Positions 1-5,867 of a stretch of 6,878 nucleotides of DNA are shown here, piece after piece. This stretch comes from Nitrospirota bacterium. Lineage in GTDB: Bacteria; Nitrospirota; Thermodesulfovibrionia; UBA6902. The stretch lies in NCBI GenBank assembly GCA_015491705.1, contig WFVK01000371.1:1-6878 (forward strand), in the 5' to 3' direction. Made by a program: the position numbers and the translations under genes. Numbering within the stretch: position 1 is the stretch's first letter; each line of letters begins with the position of its first letter. The notes below the pieces were generated by a model. That model was given only the letters and a program-made list of their open reading frames with translations. It ran no database searches and was not told where the DNA came from.

Positions 1-200
1 TCCAGGACCTCTTCAAGGACTCCGGGAGATGATATCGCGCGGGTTACGTTCTCCACCGGCACAACAGCGGCGGCGTATGAACTCCCGGCGGTGGCCCCCC
101 GGAAGGTCTCCTTCAGGCCGGTATCCATAAGCAGGACAGACCTTCCCGGTTTCGCAAAATAAAGCACACCGTGGATTCTTTTATCGGTAAATTCTTTCAT
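1..200 (-). CDS. hypothetical protein, N-terminal fragment (runs off left edge)
   Basis: Open frame starting with ATG at 200-198 and continuing without a stop to the window edge, giving 66 complete codons. The peptide begins MKEFTDKRIHGVLYF and continues through a short basic stretch (AKPGR) to an Ala/Val-rich segment around residues 42-48. It has no signal peptide and no evident membrane segment. I do not recognise the family. The start is the earliest possible, because an in-frame TAG lies directly before the ATG. No good Shine-Dalgarno is seen upstream, so a later start (GTG at codon 12 or ATG at codon 25) is possible. It lies 55 bases after the NTase-kinase stop on the same strand, so it is probably the next operon gene and may act on the same precursor. 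Codon choice looks like its neighbours. That it is a gene is likely; its function is unknown. Confidence 0.6.
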   Translation of the reverse strand, partial: MKEFTDKRIHGVLYFAKPGRSVLLMDTGLKETFRGATAGSSYAAAVVPVENVTRAISSPGVLEEVL

Positions 201-255
201 CTATCGGGCAGCGGGCAGGAATTCCGGCGGATTCTCCGGCCCGTTTTATTCAACA

Positions 256-1635
256 TCAAGGTCTGGATAACCTTTGTGCCATATAATCAATGCATATCCT
301 GATTATCTTGTCCCTCACCTCACTGACCGGGGGCGATGTGTCAATCCTGTGTGCGCGCGGAACGCTCCGGAGCAATTTCCCGTATTCCAGCGACTGCTGA
401 ACAATCTCATCCACAGAAAATTCATCCTTCCTCTGCCTCAGCACCTCGGGGTCGGCATAAAGATAAAACGTCAAATCAGGTTTTGTTATGAATCTCTTGA
501 AAAAATCCATAACATTATACGGGACGGCAAGCCTGAACCTCCGCGGATAAATGATATGATCATAGTAGTATCTGTCCGCACATACCACACCCCCGCGTGA
601 CCATGCAGACTGGAATTTCACCCGTCCGATTACAAAATCAGTAAAATAATATATAAATTTCATGTATGAAAAGGCGGTGTTGCGGGGCGGAATCTTTCTC
701 GGGTCATCTTCTCCCCCGGCATCCCCCGCGAATTTCCCGTAAAATGGAATCAGCTTTTTAATGTCGGGAAAGAGGTAAGGACGCCAGTAAAATTTCCTGA
801 ACTTCCCGGGCAGGAAACCATGTGTGAAAAACCCGTTCAGACTGTTGATCAGCGTTGTCTTGCCCGCGCCGTCATGGCCGATAAAGGCTATAAATAATCC
901 CGAAGGCCTGAACAGGCGCTCTATGTTCGTCCGGATAAAATCATAAAAGTATCCCATGCGCCTGACATTGAGGTTGCGGAAACTTCTCTTCAACAGGCTT
1001 AATCTGCACGATGCAGCGCTTCTCTCCACGGACTCCCAGTCCCTCTCGCTTATTCTGTCCAGCAGGTACCCGGCGGTGCTTCCGCCCAGGGCATCCGAGA
1101 CAATATCGCGAAAACCTCCGTGGCCGTGCAGTGCGTGAATCTTATCCCTGTATTTCTCCTTGACTTTGCCATGATGTATAAGGGGATACAGGAAATGCAT
1201 GGCTGCATCGGTTACGGGACCGGCCACGTAAAAGTTTTTATATCTCTGCCTGTCCTCTTTTATCCTGTCGGCCGTTACAATGGGTATAAAAGGCAGCCAT
1301 ACACACTCATTCAGTATGTCTATCCTTGCAAATTCCATCCCGCCGTCATCCCCATACCTGCAGAAAATATTGTTGGAGCCGTTTGCGGTTTTATTATGCA
1401 GGTATGGTATGAAGCCGTTGTCTGCGGCGGTCTCAAACAGGATTTTCTCAAACATCACCGTGTCTTCTGTCCAGATGTCCACATCATGGGTGGTATAATC
1501 CGGCAGTTCATCGTAGTTGCCGCAGACACAGTAGACCGTTCCTCTTGCATCCAGTTCCCTGAACAGGGGATTCAGCAGGTACTTCAAGCTGCTTTCATGT
1601 CTTTGCTTTTTTTTATGAGTATATACATGAACCAT
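256..1635 (-). CDS. two-domain protein: nucleotidyltransferase-like domain fused to thymidylate-kinase-like P-loop kinase
   Basis: Numbered from the ATG at 1635 (459 aa). Residues about 15-200 resemble the polymerase-beta-type nucleotidyltransferase fold: Gly39-Asn40, then Asp51-Val-Asp53, and a third acidic residue in the strand ARIDIL (Asp106), giving the usual metal triad. Residues about 245-459 are a P-loop kinase: Walker A GHDGAGKT at 253-260, a DRYYYD motif at 354-359 like the DR(Y/H) motif of dTMP kinases, and an Arg-containing lid-like segment near 400-402. True dTMP kinases usually follow DRY with Ser and a Tyr-Gln pair; here it reads DHIIYP, so the substrate is probably not dTMP. 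There is no signal peptide or membrane span, so it should be cytoplasmic. The frame also permits GTG at 1650 (464 aa), but the ATG has AGGAAAG just upstream and the GTG has no purine-rich site. It follows the AP-superfamily gene closely. From memory, thymidylate-kinase-like proteins occur in polysaccharide loci, where they may phosphorylate or activate a precursor; that role is inference. Confidence 0.85.
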   Translation of the reverse strand: MVHVYTHKKKQRHESSLKYLLNPLFRELDARGTVYCVCGNYDELPDYTTHDVDIWTEDTVMFEKILFETAADNGFIPYLHNKTANGSNNIFCRYGDDGGMEFARIDILNECVWLPFIPIVTADRIKEDRQRYKNFYVAGPVTDAAMHFLYPLIHHGKVKEKYRDKIHALHGHGGFRDIVSDALGGSTAGYLLDRISERDWESVERSAASCRLSLLKRSFRNLNVRRMGYFYDFIRTNIERLFRPSGLFIAFIGHDGAGKTTLINSLNGFFTHGFLPGKFRKFYWRPYLFPDIKKLIPFYGKFAGDAGGEDDPRKIPPRNTAFSYMKFIYYFTDFVIGRVKFQSAWSRGGVVCADRYYYDHIIYPRRFRLAVPYNVMDFFKRFITKPDLTFYLYADPEVLRQRKDEFSVDEIVQQSLEYGKLLRSVPRAHRIDTSPPVSEVRDKIIRICIDYMAQRLSRP

Positions 1636-1646
1636 CCGTCTTTCCT
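1636..1646 (-). promoter_or_regulatory. ribosome binding site deciding the start of the NTase-kinase gene
   Basis: On the minus strand AGGAAAG (1646-1640) is followed by ACGG and then ATG at 1635, leaving seven bases between AGGA and the ATG. The alternative GTG at 1650 is preceded by TCCCCGCCTT, which has no Shine-Dalgarno character. This favours initiation at 1635. Confidence 0.55.
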
Positions 1647-1665
1647 GCACAAGGCGGGGAATCAG

Positions 1666-3369
1666 CTAACCCAGATAACCCAGATTCTTCAAGGCCCTCT
1701 TCATGGATTCTTCATCTTCTTCAGAGAGTTCTTCAGTACCGGGGCCGGCCGCCTTTCCGCGGCGGACGTATTCGGGAGGATTGCGCCTGAATGACTCTGT
1801 GAATGCCTCTTCGATTATCCTGCCGTCAAGATCATCAGGTATCGGCAGATTCAGATCATAAAGAATCGTGGGCAGCACATCCACTATATCCGCAGGTTTA
1901 ATCACGGCTCCCTTTCTTACATTGCGCCCGCAAAATATGAAGATTCCGTCCCGGCTGTGGATACCGCTGAAATATCCTGTTATATCTTCCGGCACGGGGG
2001 TAATAACATCGCCTTCCTGCTCCTGGCCCCCGGCATAATCCGGAGAAAATTTAAATACAATGTCTGGGGTCTTTTCGATAAAATCGCCTTTGTATATCTC
2101 CTCCCTTTTATACGCCTCCGCGACCACCCGCTCCCCTGTTTCAGGGTCCTTTACATCAAGAAGTCTTCCGATTATCTCCTCCCGGAGCCTTTCGTATTCA
2201 TCCCCTTCGCCCACAATCCCTCTTTCCTGGCGGTTCCGCAGGTTTATCACGATTCCTTCCACATTTGCATACATCTTGAAACGGAACGCCCTCGTTTTAT
2301 CCCAGGCTATCAGGTTGCTCCCGGAATACTGTCTTGAAGCCCATTTCTGTATGAAATGAGGCATCCTGCTCACCTTCTCCCTGATGCGCATCCTCAGTTT
2401 TACATTCTTCCGATTGATATAATTCAGGAACACATGGAGAAGGCCCGGGAAAACACCGGGGCCTCCGCCGCTCCTGTTCAGATACATATATCCTTCCCTG
2501 AGCAGCCAGGCGCTTATGTTAAAACGCCGCCGCGGGTGCCTCATGAATCCGTGATCGGATATTATAACCAGTGATGTATCATCATCCATCAGCGCCGAAA
2601 TCTCGCCCAGGGCAATGTCGATTTCCGAGTAGATATCCTCTATGACCCGGGAGTCGGGATGGTTCTGTTCCTCAAAGAACCTCCAGAAATAATGCTGTGC
2701 AAAGTCGGTGCTGCTGAAGACAACCGAATAGACATCACCCCTGCCGTCTCTCATGTGATCTGTAATTATCCCGGCTTCCCTTCTCACCAGTTCCCTGCAT
2801 TCCCTGGTGAATTCACCCGGCGTGCGGCGGCTGACGGCGTTAAAACTGCTGACAGACGACATATCCAGCAGTTTCCCTATCTCTTTTCCCCACTCCGGGG
2901 GATATGTCTTCGGCCTGTCCTGGTCAGGGCATGGAAACCCCGGCACCATCCTGCCGTTGATCTTCCACGGCGGATACGTCATCGGCACTGCGACAACGGT
3001 CATCTCGTAGCCGGCCTCGCCGAGATAATCCCATATCGTCTGGCCCTGGAAACGAGAGGAATGCAGAGTGGATATGCTCTCGTCGACTGCATCCTTTGTA
3101 GTCGGGACAAAGGCAGGCGTATAATCCGCGGGATTATATTCACGGAAATCAAAATAGCCGTGTCTGCCCGGATTCTTTCCGGTCATGAAAGAAACCCATG
3201 CGGCGGCGGTAATCGGCGGATACGTGGATTTAAGGATTCCCCTTACCCCTGACCTGATAATCCTCTCCAGATTGGGCAGTCTGCCCTTTTCAATCAGGGG
3301 GTCTATGGCGCTGAACGTCCCGCCGTCAAGCCCGATAATTACCAGTTTTTTTCTTGATGCTTTTCCCAT
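1666..3369 (-). CDS. alkaline phosphatase superfamily protein (type I phosphodiesterase / nucleotide pyrophosphatase-like)
   Basis: 567 aa. The full set of AP/NPP-superfamily active-site positions can be placed: Asp15 in GLDGGTF (first metal ligand), Thr54 in PPITAAAW (expected nucleophile, followed by the typical TGKNPGRHG at 63-71), Asp222 and His226 in STDFAQH, Asp272-His273 in SDHGF, and His471 in GIHSRDG. The family hydrolyses or transfers phosphate mono- or diesters at two metal ions, usually zinc. The N-terminus (MGKASRKK then the first strand) has no signal peptide and no membrane span is obvious, so it is probably cytoplasmic, unlike secreted AP enzymes. The C-terminus carries an acidic linker (about 546-554) and ends NLGYLG. 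ATG at 3369 is one base after the polymerase stop, with GTGGA upstream as a plausible ribosome site. Its place between the polymerase and a kinase-like gene suggests work on a phosphorylated, nucleotide- or lipid-linked glycan precursor. A phosphoglycerol- or phosphoethanolamine-type transferase is possible but those normally carry membrane anchors. The superfamily call is firm; the substrate is unknown. Confidence 0.9.
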   Translation of the reverse strand: MGKASRKKLVIIGLDGGTFSAIDPLIEKGRLPNLERIIRSGVRGILKSTYPPITAAAWVSFMTGKNPGRHGYFDFREYNPADYTPAFVPTTKDAVDESISTLHSSRFQGQTIWDYLGEAGYEMTVVAVPMTYPPWKINGRMVPGFPCPDQDRPKTYPPEWGKEIGKLLDMSSVSSFNAVSRRTPGEFTRECRELVRREAGIITDHMRDGRGDVYSVVFSSTDFAQHYFWRFFEEQNHPDSRVIEDIYSEIDIALGEISALMDDDTSLVIISDHGFMRHPRRRFNISAWLLREGYMYLNRSGGGPGVFPGLLHVFLNYINRKNVKLRMRIREKVSRMPHFIQKWASRQYSGSNLIAWDKTRAFRFKMYANVEGIVINLRNRQERGIVGEGDEYERLREEIIGRLLDVKDPETGERVVAEAYKREEIYKGDFIEKTPDIVFKFSPDYAGGQEQEGDVITPVPEDITGYFSGIHSRDGIFIFCGRNVRKGAVIKPADIVDVLPTILYDLNLPIPDDLDGRIIEEAFTESFRRNPPEYVRRGKAAGPGTEELSEEDEESMKRALKNLGYLG

Positions 3370-3370
3370 C

Positions 3371-4801
3371 TTATATCCACTTCCCGCCGGGCGTGTCCGT
3401 TGCGACAGCAGGGGCCGGTTCTTTTTTCATTCTCCTGTTCTCTTCAATAATATTGGCTGCAACCACAAGGCCTGCAAAGACCGACAGAAAATACTGGAAG
3501 GTCAGCTTCCATATTGCGTGGGTCCCCATACCGATGATTACATATGAAACAAGGAAGGCGATAAAGACCTGAGCGAGATTCCTGAAATAAGTTTCACCGG
3601 TTCTCCTGAGCAGTCTGAAGGACTCTCTGAAGAGTTTAAGTATGTAAAGCATATAAAAAGACAGGCCCAGGACTCCCGTACTCATCAGGAGAACAAGGTA
3701 ATTGTTGTGCTCGATAGCGCGCCTGCCTGTGCGGGTAGCCCCCAGAATATCGCGGATGTCAAAACCGTTTCCAAGGAGTTTCTCTATAATCGTGCTGCTG
3801 TTGATAAAATAACGGAGGTTTTTCTGCCATATGAGAATTCTCTGACTCAGCAGATGCGGGTCAAGCTCGAAAAAGCCCTTGTTGCTGGTCAGGATTATAA
3901 ATATATCCTTCAGCCTGTCCTGGACCGTCGGGTCGAGAACAAACATTAAAGCAACAAAGGCTACAATGGAGTATGTAATCACAAAATATCTCTTCAGGAC
4001 AGTCCACGTAAGAATCAGGAAAAACACGCCGATCCATACGTTCCTGGTGTAATTTATATATACCGTATAGAAATACACTGCAAAGAAAACAAGCCAGGCT
4101 GTCTTACGTGATTTTTTCTCCGTAACAGAATAAAAAAACAGGAAGAAAGGCAGGGTGGCCAGAAGATAATATGAAAAAACATTCATTACACCGGCAAATG
4201 TGGAGTACCTGACATACCCGGCACCCAGGTAGTACGCCCCTGTAAGGACATTGCGGATAAAGGAGCCGTAGGGCAGGACAAGTGATAAGATAACACTCCA
4301 GCAGATTATGTTTATCCTCTTTTTATAGGATTCTTCTCCCGCGCTGAGGACCACGAGAACCGTCAGGTTGAGAACAACAAATCCCGTAAACAGGCGGAAC
4401 CAGAATCCCGCGCCGTAGACAAGACCCTTGTGTGTAAAAAAAACAGCGGGGATGCACAGCAGCAGGAAGGCCCCGTATATCCTGTTTACGCTCAGGTTGA
4501 AGACGTTGTATTGACAGACGGCAAAATAACTTACAAACAGGAGGGCTATCAGACCTCCGATCATTATTGGAAGACTGATGCCTCCCGCTCCCATGTCGCT
4601 GTATGCATCAACAAGGCTCCGGGTGAGCAGAATAAGATAGAAGGCATATTCAAGTTTTATGAAAAAAACTATCACAAAGGCGGCCAGTGCAAAAAAGGCC
4701 GCGGTCCTGAACTGGTACCGCATAACCGTATCCGCAAAATAATAAGCGATATAGACCGCAAAAAATATCTTCAGAAGTTTTTCATTGACTATGTCCTTCA
4801 T
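3371..4801 (-). CDS. O-antigen ligase/polymerase family integral membrane protein (Wzy/WaaL-like)
   Basis: 476 aa, strongly hydrophobic, with roughly 11-12 likely membrane segments spread from residue 10 to 450 and a basic, charged C-terminal tail. Family signatures: TRNVWIG at 252-258 at the start of a membrane segment, a long hydrophilic loop at about 290-364 containing RILIW (320-324) and LLGNGF (342-347), then HNNYLVLL at 365-372 followed by STGVLGL. This layout, with a large periplasmic loop bearing Arg and His between two late membrane segments, fits the PF04932-type polymerases and ligases that join lipid-linked glycan units in the periplasm. Wzy and WaaL share it, so sequence alone cannot separate them; a flippase gene two places upstream favours a Wzx/Wzy polymerase. 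Its ATG overlaps the sulfotransferase TAA by one base (TAATG), with GGAGAG nine bases upstream, so translation is probably coupled. The downstream gene starts one base after its stop. Confidence 0.85.
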   Translation of the reverse strand: MKDIVNEKLLKIFFAVYIAYYFADTVMRYQFRTAAFFALAAFVIVFFIKLEYAFYLILLTRSLVDAYSDMGAGGISLPIMIGGLIALLFVSYFAVCQYNVFNLSVNRIYGAFLLLCIPAVFFTHKGLVYGAGFWFRLFTGFVVLNLTVLVVLSAGEESYKKRINIICWSVILSLVLPYGSFIRNVLTGAYYLGAGYVRYSTFAGVMNVFSYYLLATLPFFLFFYSVTEKKSRKTAWLVFFAVYFYTVYINYTRNVWIGVFFLILTWTVLKRYFVITYSIVAFVALMFVLDPTVQDRLKDIFIILTSNKGFFELDPHLLSQRILIWQKNLRYFINSSTIIEKLLGNGFDIRDILGATRTGRRAIEHNNYLVLLMSTGVLGLSFYMLYILKLFRESFRLLRRTGETYFRNLAQVFIAFLVSYVIIGMGTHAIWKLTFQYFLSVFAGLVVAANIIEENRRMKKEPAPAVATDTPGGKWI

Positions 4802-4803
4802 TA
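4799..4803 (-). promoter_or_regulatory. TAATG stop-start overlap (translational coupling)
   Basis: The sulfotransferase TAA (4803-4801) and the polymerase ATG (4801-4799) share one A on the minus strand. GGAGAG lies nine bases upstream, inside the end of the sulfotransferase gene. Terminating ribosomes could restart here, keeping the two products in proportion. Confidence 0.7.
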
Positions 4804-5787
4804 CCTGAAGCTCTCCGTATCCGAAGCGGGCTTTTTCAGCAAAGCCTTTTTATAGAACAGCCGCGGTTTCAATATCTGGATAAACCTGCGCGGCAAGCCG
4901 ACAAGCAGGTTTCCGAGCATAAACAGTATATCAGCAAGGTCAGGAGCATCACTGCTTATTTCATAATTGTATTTTCTGAGATGGTGTCCTGCCAGCAGGT
5001 TGAATATCCTTATCTCCCTCCGTGAGAGGTTTTTTTTCCATTTCCACCTGTTATCACTGTTCAAAGGGCTGAATATCAGTTTAGAGTGACGCGAAATCGT
5101 ATAATTATAGCTGTTTTTATAAAAATTAAACATATCAGGCTCATATTCAACACCGATCATGGAACATATATCCCTCACCGTCTGTTCCGGCTTCTCCAGC
5201 AGGTCTTCGTAACGGACCGTAATCTTGTTTTCCGCCCTTATCCCTTTAAAATATCTCTCGATCATCAACAGCTTGAGGCTCCAGTCCAGCGCCATGACGG
5301 ATACATCATTTTTGTGCATTTCCGCCTTCTTGCGCCAGCTGTCGAAAACATCCCTGCCGTCACGCACAATATGAATAAACAGGGCGTCCGGAAACAGCCT
5401 GTACAGGATATCAATCTTGCGCAAAAAAGAGGGGGTCTTGTTGCCCCAGATGCTCTTTCCCTCCCCGCGGCAGTATGTGGAGAACAGACCGGTCACGAGC
5501 TCCCGGAGACTGATTCTTTCCTCCGGGTCAAGCTGAGTGAAAAATTCGGTATAATAAGCATAGCTTGACTGTATATCGCTTTTTGACGACAGGTAATTAT
5601 TATAAAAAGCCTTCAGGAAAGCGCCTGTAAAGCCTGTGGTTACATACTTCTTTTTCAGCAGCGGCACCAGGAAGCCGGCCTCCCTTGCTATGGCTATCCT
5701 GGAGTGGGCATTCAGGATCAGGCGCAGCAGGGTAGTGCCTGATCTCTGCGTTCCCACTATGAAAATCTGCTTTTTAACCGTCTCCAT
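4801..5787 (-). CDS. PAPS-dependent sulfotransferase
   Basis: 328 aa, soluble, no signal peptide. The 5'-phosphosulfate-binding loop is GTQRSGTTL at 12-20, directly after the first strand, as in the Sulfotransfer_3/Sulfotransfer_1 families. WGNKTP at 114-119 matches the family's (D/N)KTP segment. The 3'-phosphate-binding motif is IVRDGRDVFDSW at 140-151, with Arg142 and Ser150 at the usual Arg-x8-Ser spacing. RYEDLLEKP at 192-200 is the common segment after it. Length is normal for the family, so it looks intact. The enzyme should move sulfate from 3'-phosphoadenylyl sulfate onto a hydroxyl or amine in the cytoplasm, releasing PAP. Lying between flippase and polymerase genes, its likely acceptor is a sugar of the lipid-linked repeat unit; an alternative is a lipid or peptide acceptor. 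The C-terminal 30 residues are basic and might touch the membrane. ATG at 5787 is supported by AAGGG nine bases upstream. Confidence 0.9.
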   Translation of the reverse strand: METVKKQIFIVGTQRSGTTLLRLILNAHSRIAIAREAGFLVPLLKKKYVTTGFTGAFLKAFYNNYLSSKSDIQSSYAYYTEFFTQLDPEERISLRELVTGLFSTYCRGEGKSIWGNKTPSFLRKIDILYRLFPDALFIHIVRDGRDVFDSWRKKAEMHKNDVSVMALDWSLKLLMIERYFKGIRAENKITVRYEDLLEKPEQTVRDICSMIGVEYEPDMFNFYKNSYNYTISRHSKLIFSPLNSDNRWKWKKNLSRREIRIFNLLAGHHLRKYNYEISSDAPDLADILFMLGNLLVGLPRRFIQILKPRLFYKKALLKKPASDTESFR

Positions 5788-5819
5788 TTTCTGTAACCCT
5801 TAAGCCTCGCCTGCGGGGC

Positions 5820-5854
5820 GTGCCCGTTGTCCCTGACCCTAAAGGACAATGCAC
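5820..5854 (-). repeat. inverted repeat / hairpin between flippase and sulfotransferase genes
   Basis: A perfect 6-base stem TTGTCC/GGACAA (5827-5832 with 5844-5849) encloses an 11-base loop. It is extended by an outer GTGC/GCAC pairing (5820-5823 with 5851-5854) across a small uneven internal loop (CCG against T). A second, shorter hairpin, CGCC/GGCG (5808-5811 with 5817-5820), abuts it on the downstream side. It starts 13 bases after the flippase stop. No T-run follows in the direction of transcription, so it is not a standard intrinsic terminator. It may be an RNA stability or processing element, or have no role. No promoter-like -35/-10 pair is visible in this 80-base gap. Confidence 0.4.
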
Positions 5855-5867
5855 ACAGACACTGATC

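Noticed and set aside
226..249. Terminator-like hairpin followed by TTTTATT on the plus strand
   Set aside because: The stem (GGCGGA with TCCG and CC across a bulged G) is weak, and no plus-strand gene ends here. On the minus strand, where the genes lie, the T-rich side is replaced by an A-rich side upstream of the stem.
256..900. Housekeeping thymidylate kinase (tmk)
   Set aside because: The protein is about twice the usual length with an extra NTase-like domain, and the residues after DRY do not match those of dTMP kinases, so the gene symbol is not justified.
1120..1794. Plus-strand open frame of 224 codons
   Set aside because: It lies antisense to the NTase-kinase gene and the end of the AP gene, both of which have clear motifs. 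Its product is Cys/His/Phe-rich with no recognisable domain, and it appears to be a mirror frame.
2659..3252. Plus-strand open frame of 197 codons
   Set aside because: It is wholly antisense to the conserved N-terminal half of the AP-superfamily gene; no domain and no ribosome site support it.
3389..3402. 14-base near-match (one mismatch) to 5816-5829
   Set aside because: One copy is in the coding end of the polymerase gene and the other is intergenic. The match is short and G+C-rich with no flanking similarity, so chance is the simpler explanation.
5086..5568. Plus-strand open frame of 160 codons
   Set aside because: It is antisense to the sulfotransferase core, whose motifs are conserved, and shows no protein-like features of its own.
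5788..5867. Internal promoter before the sulfotransferase gene
   Set aside because: No convincing -35/-10 pair can be found in the minus-strand gap; TTGTCC is part of the inverted repeat and has no AT-rich -10 at suitable spacing.
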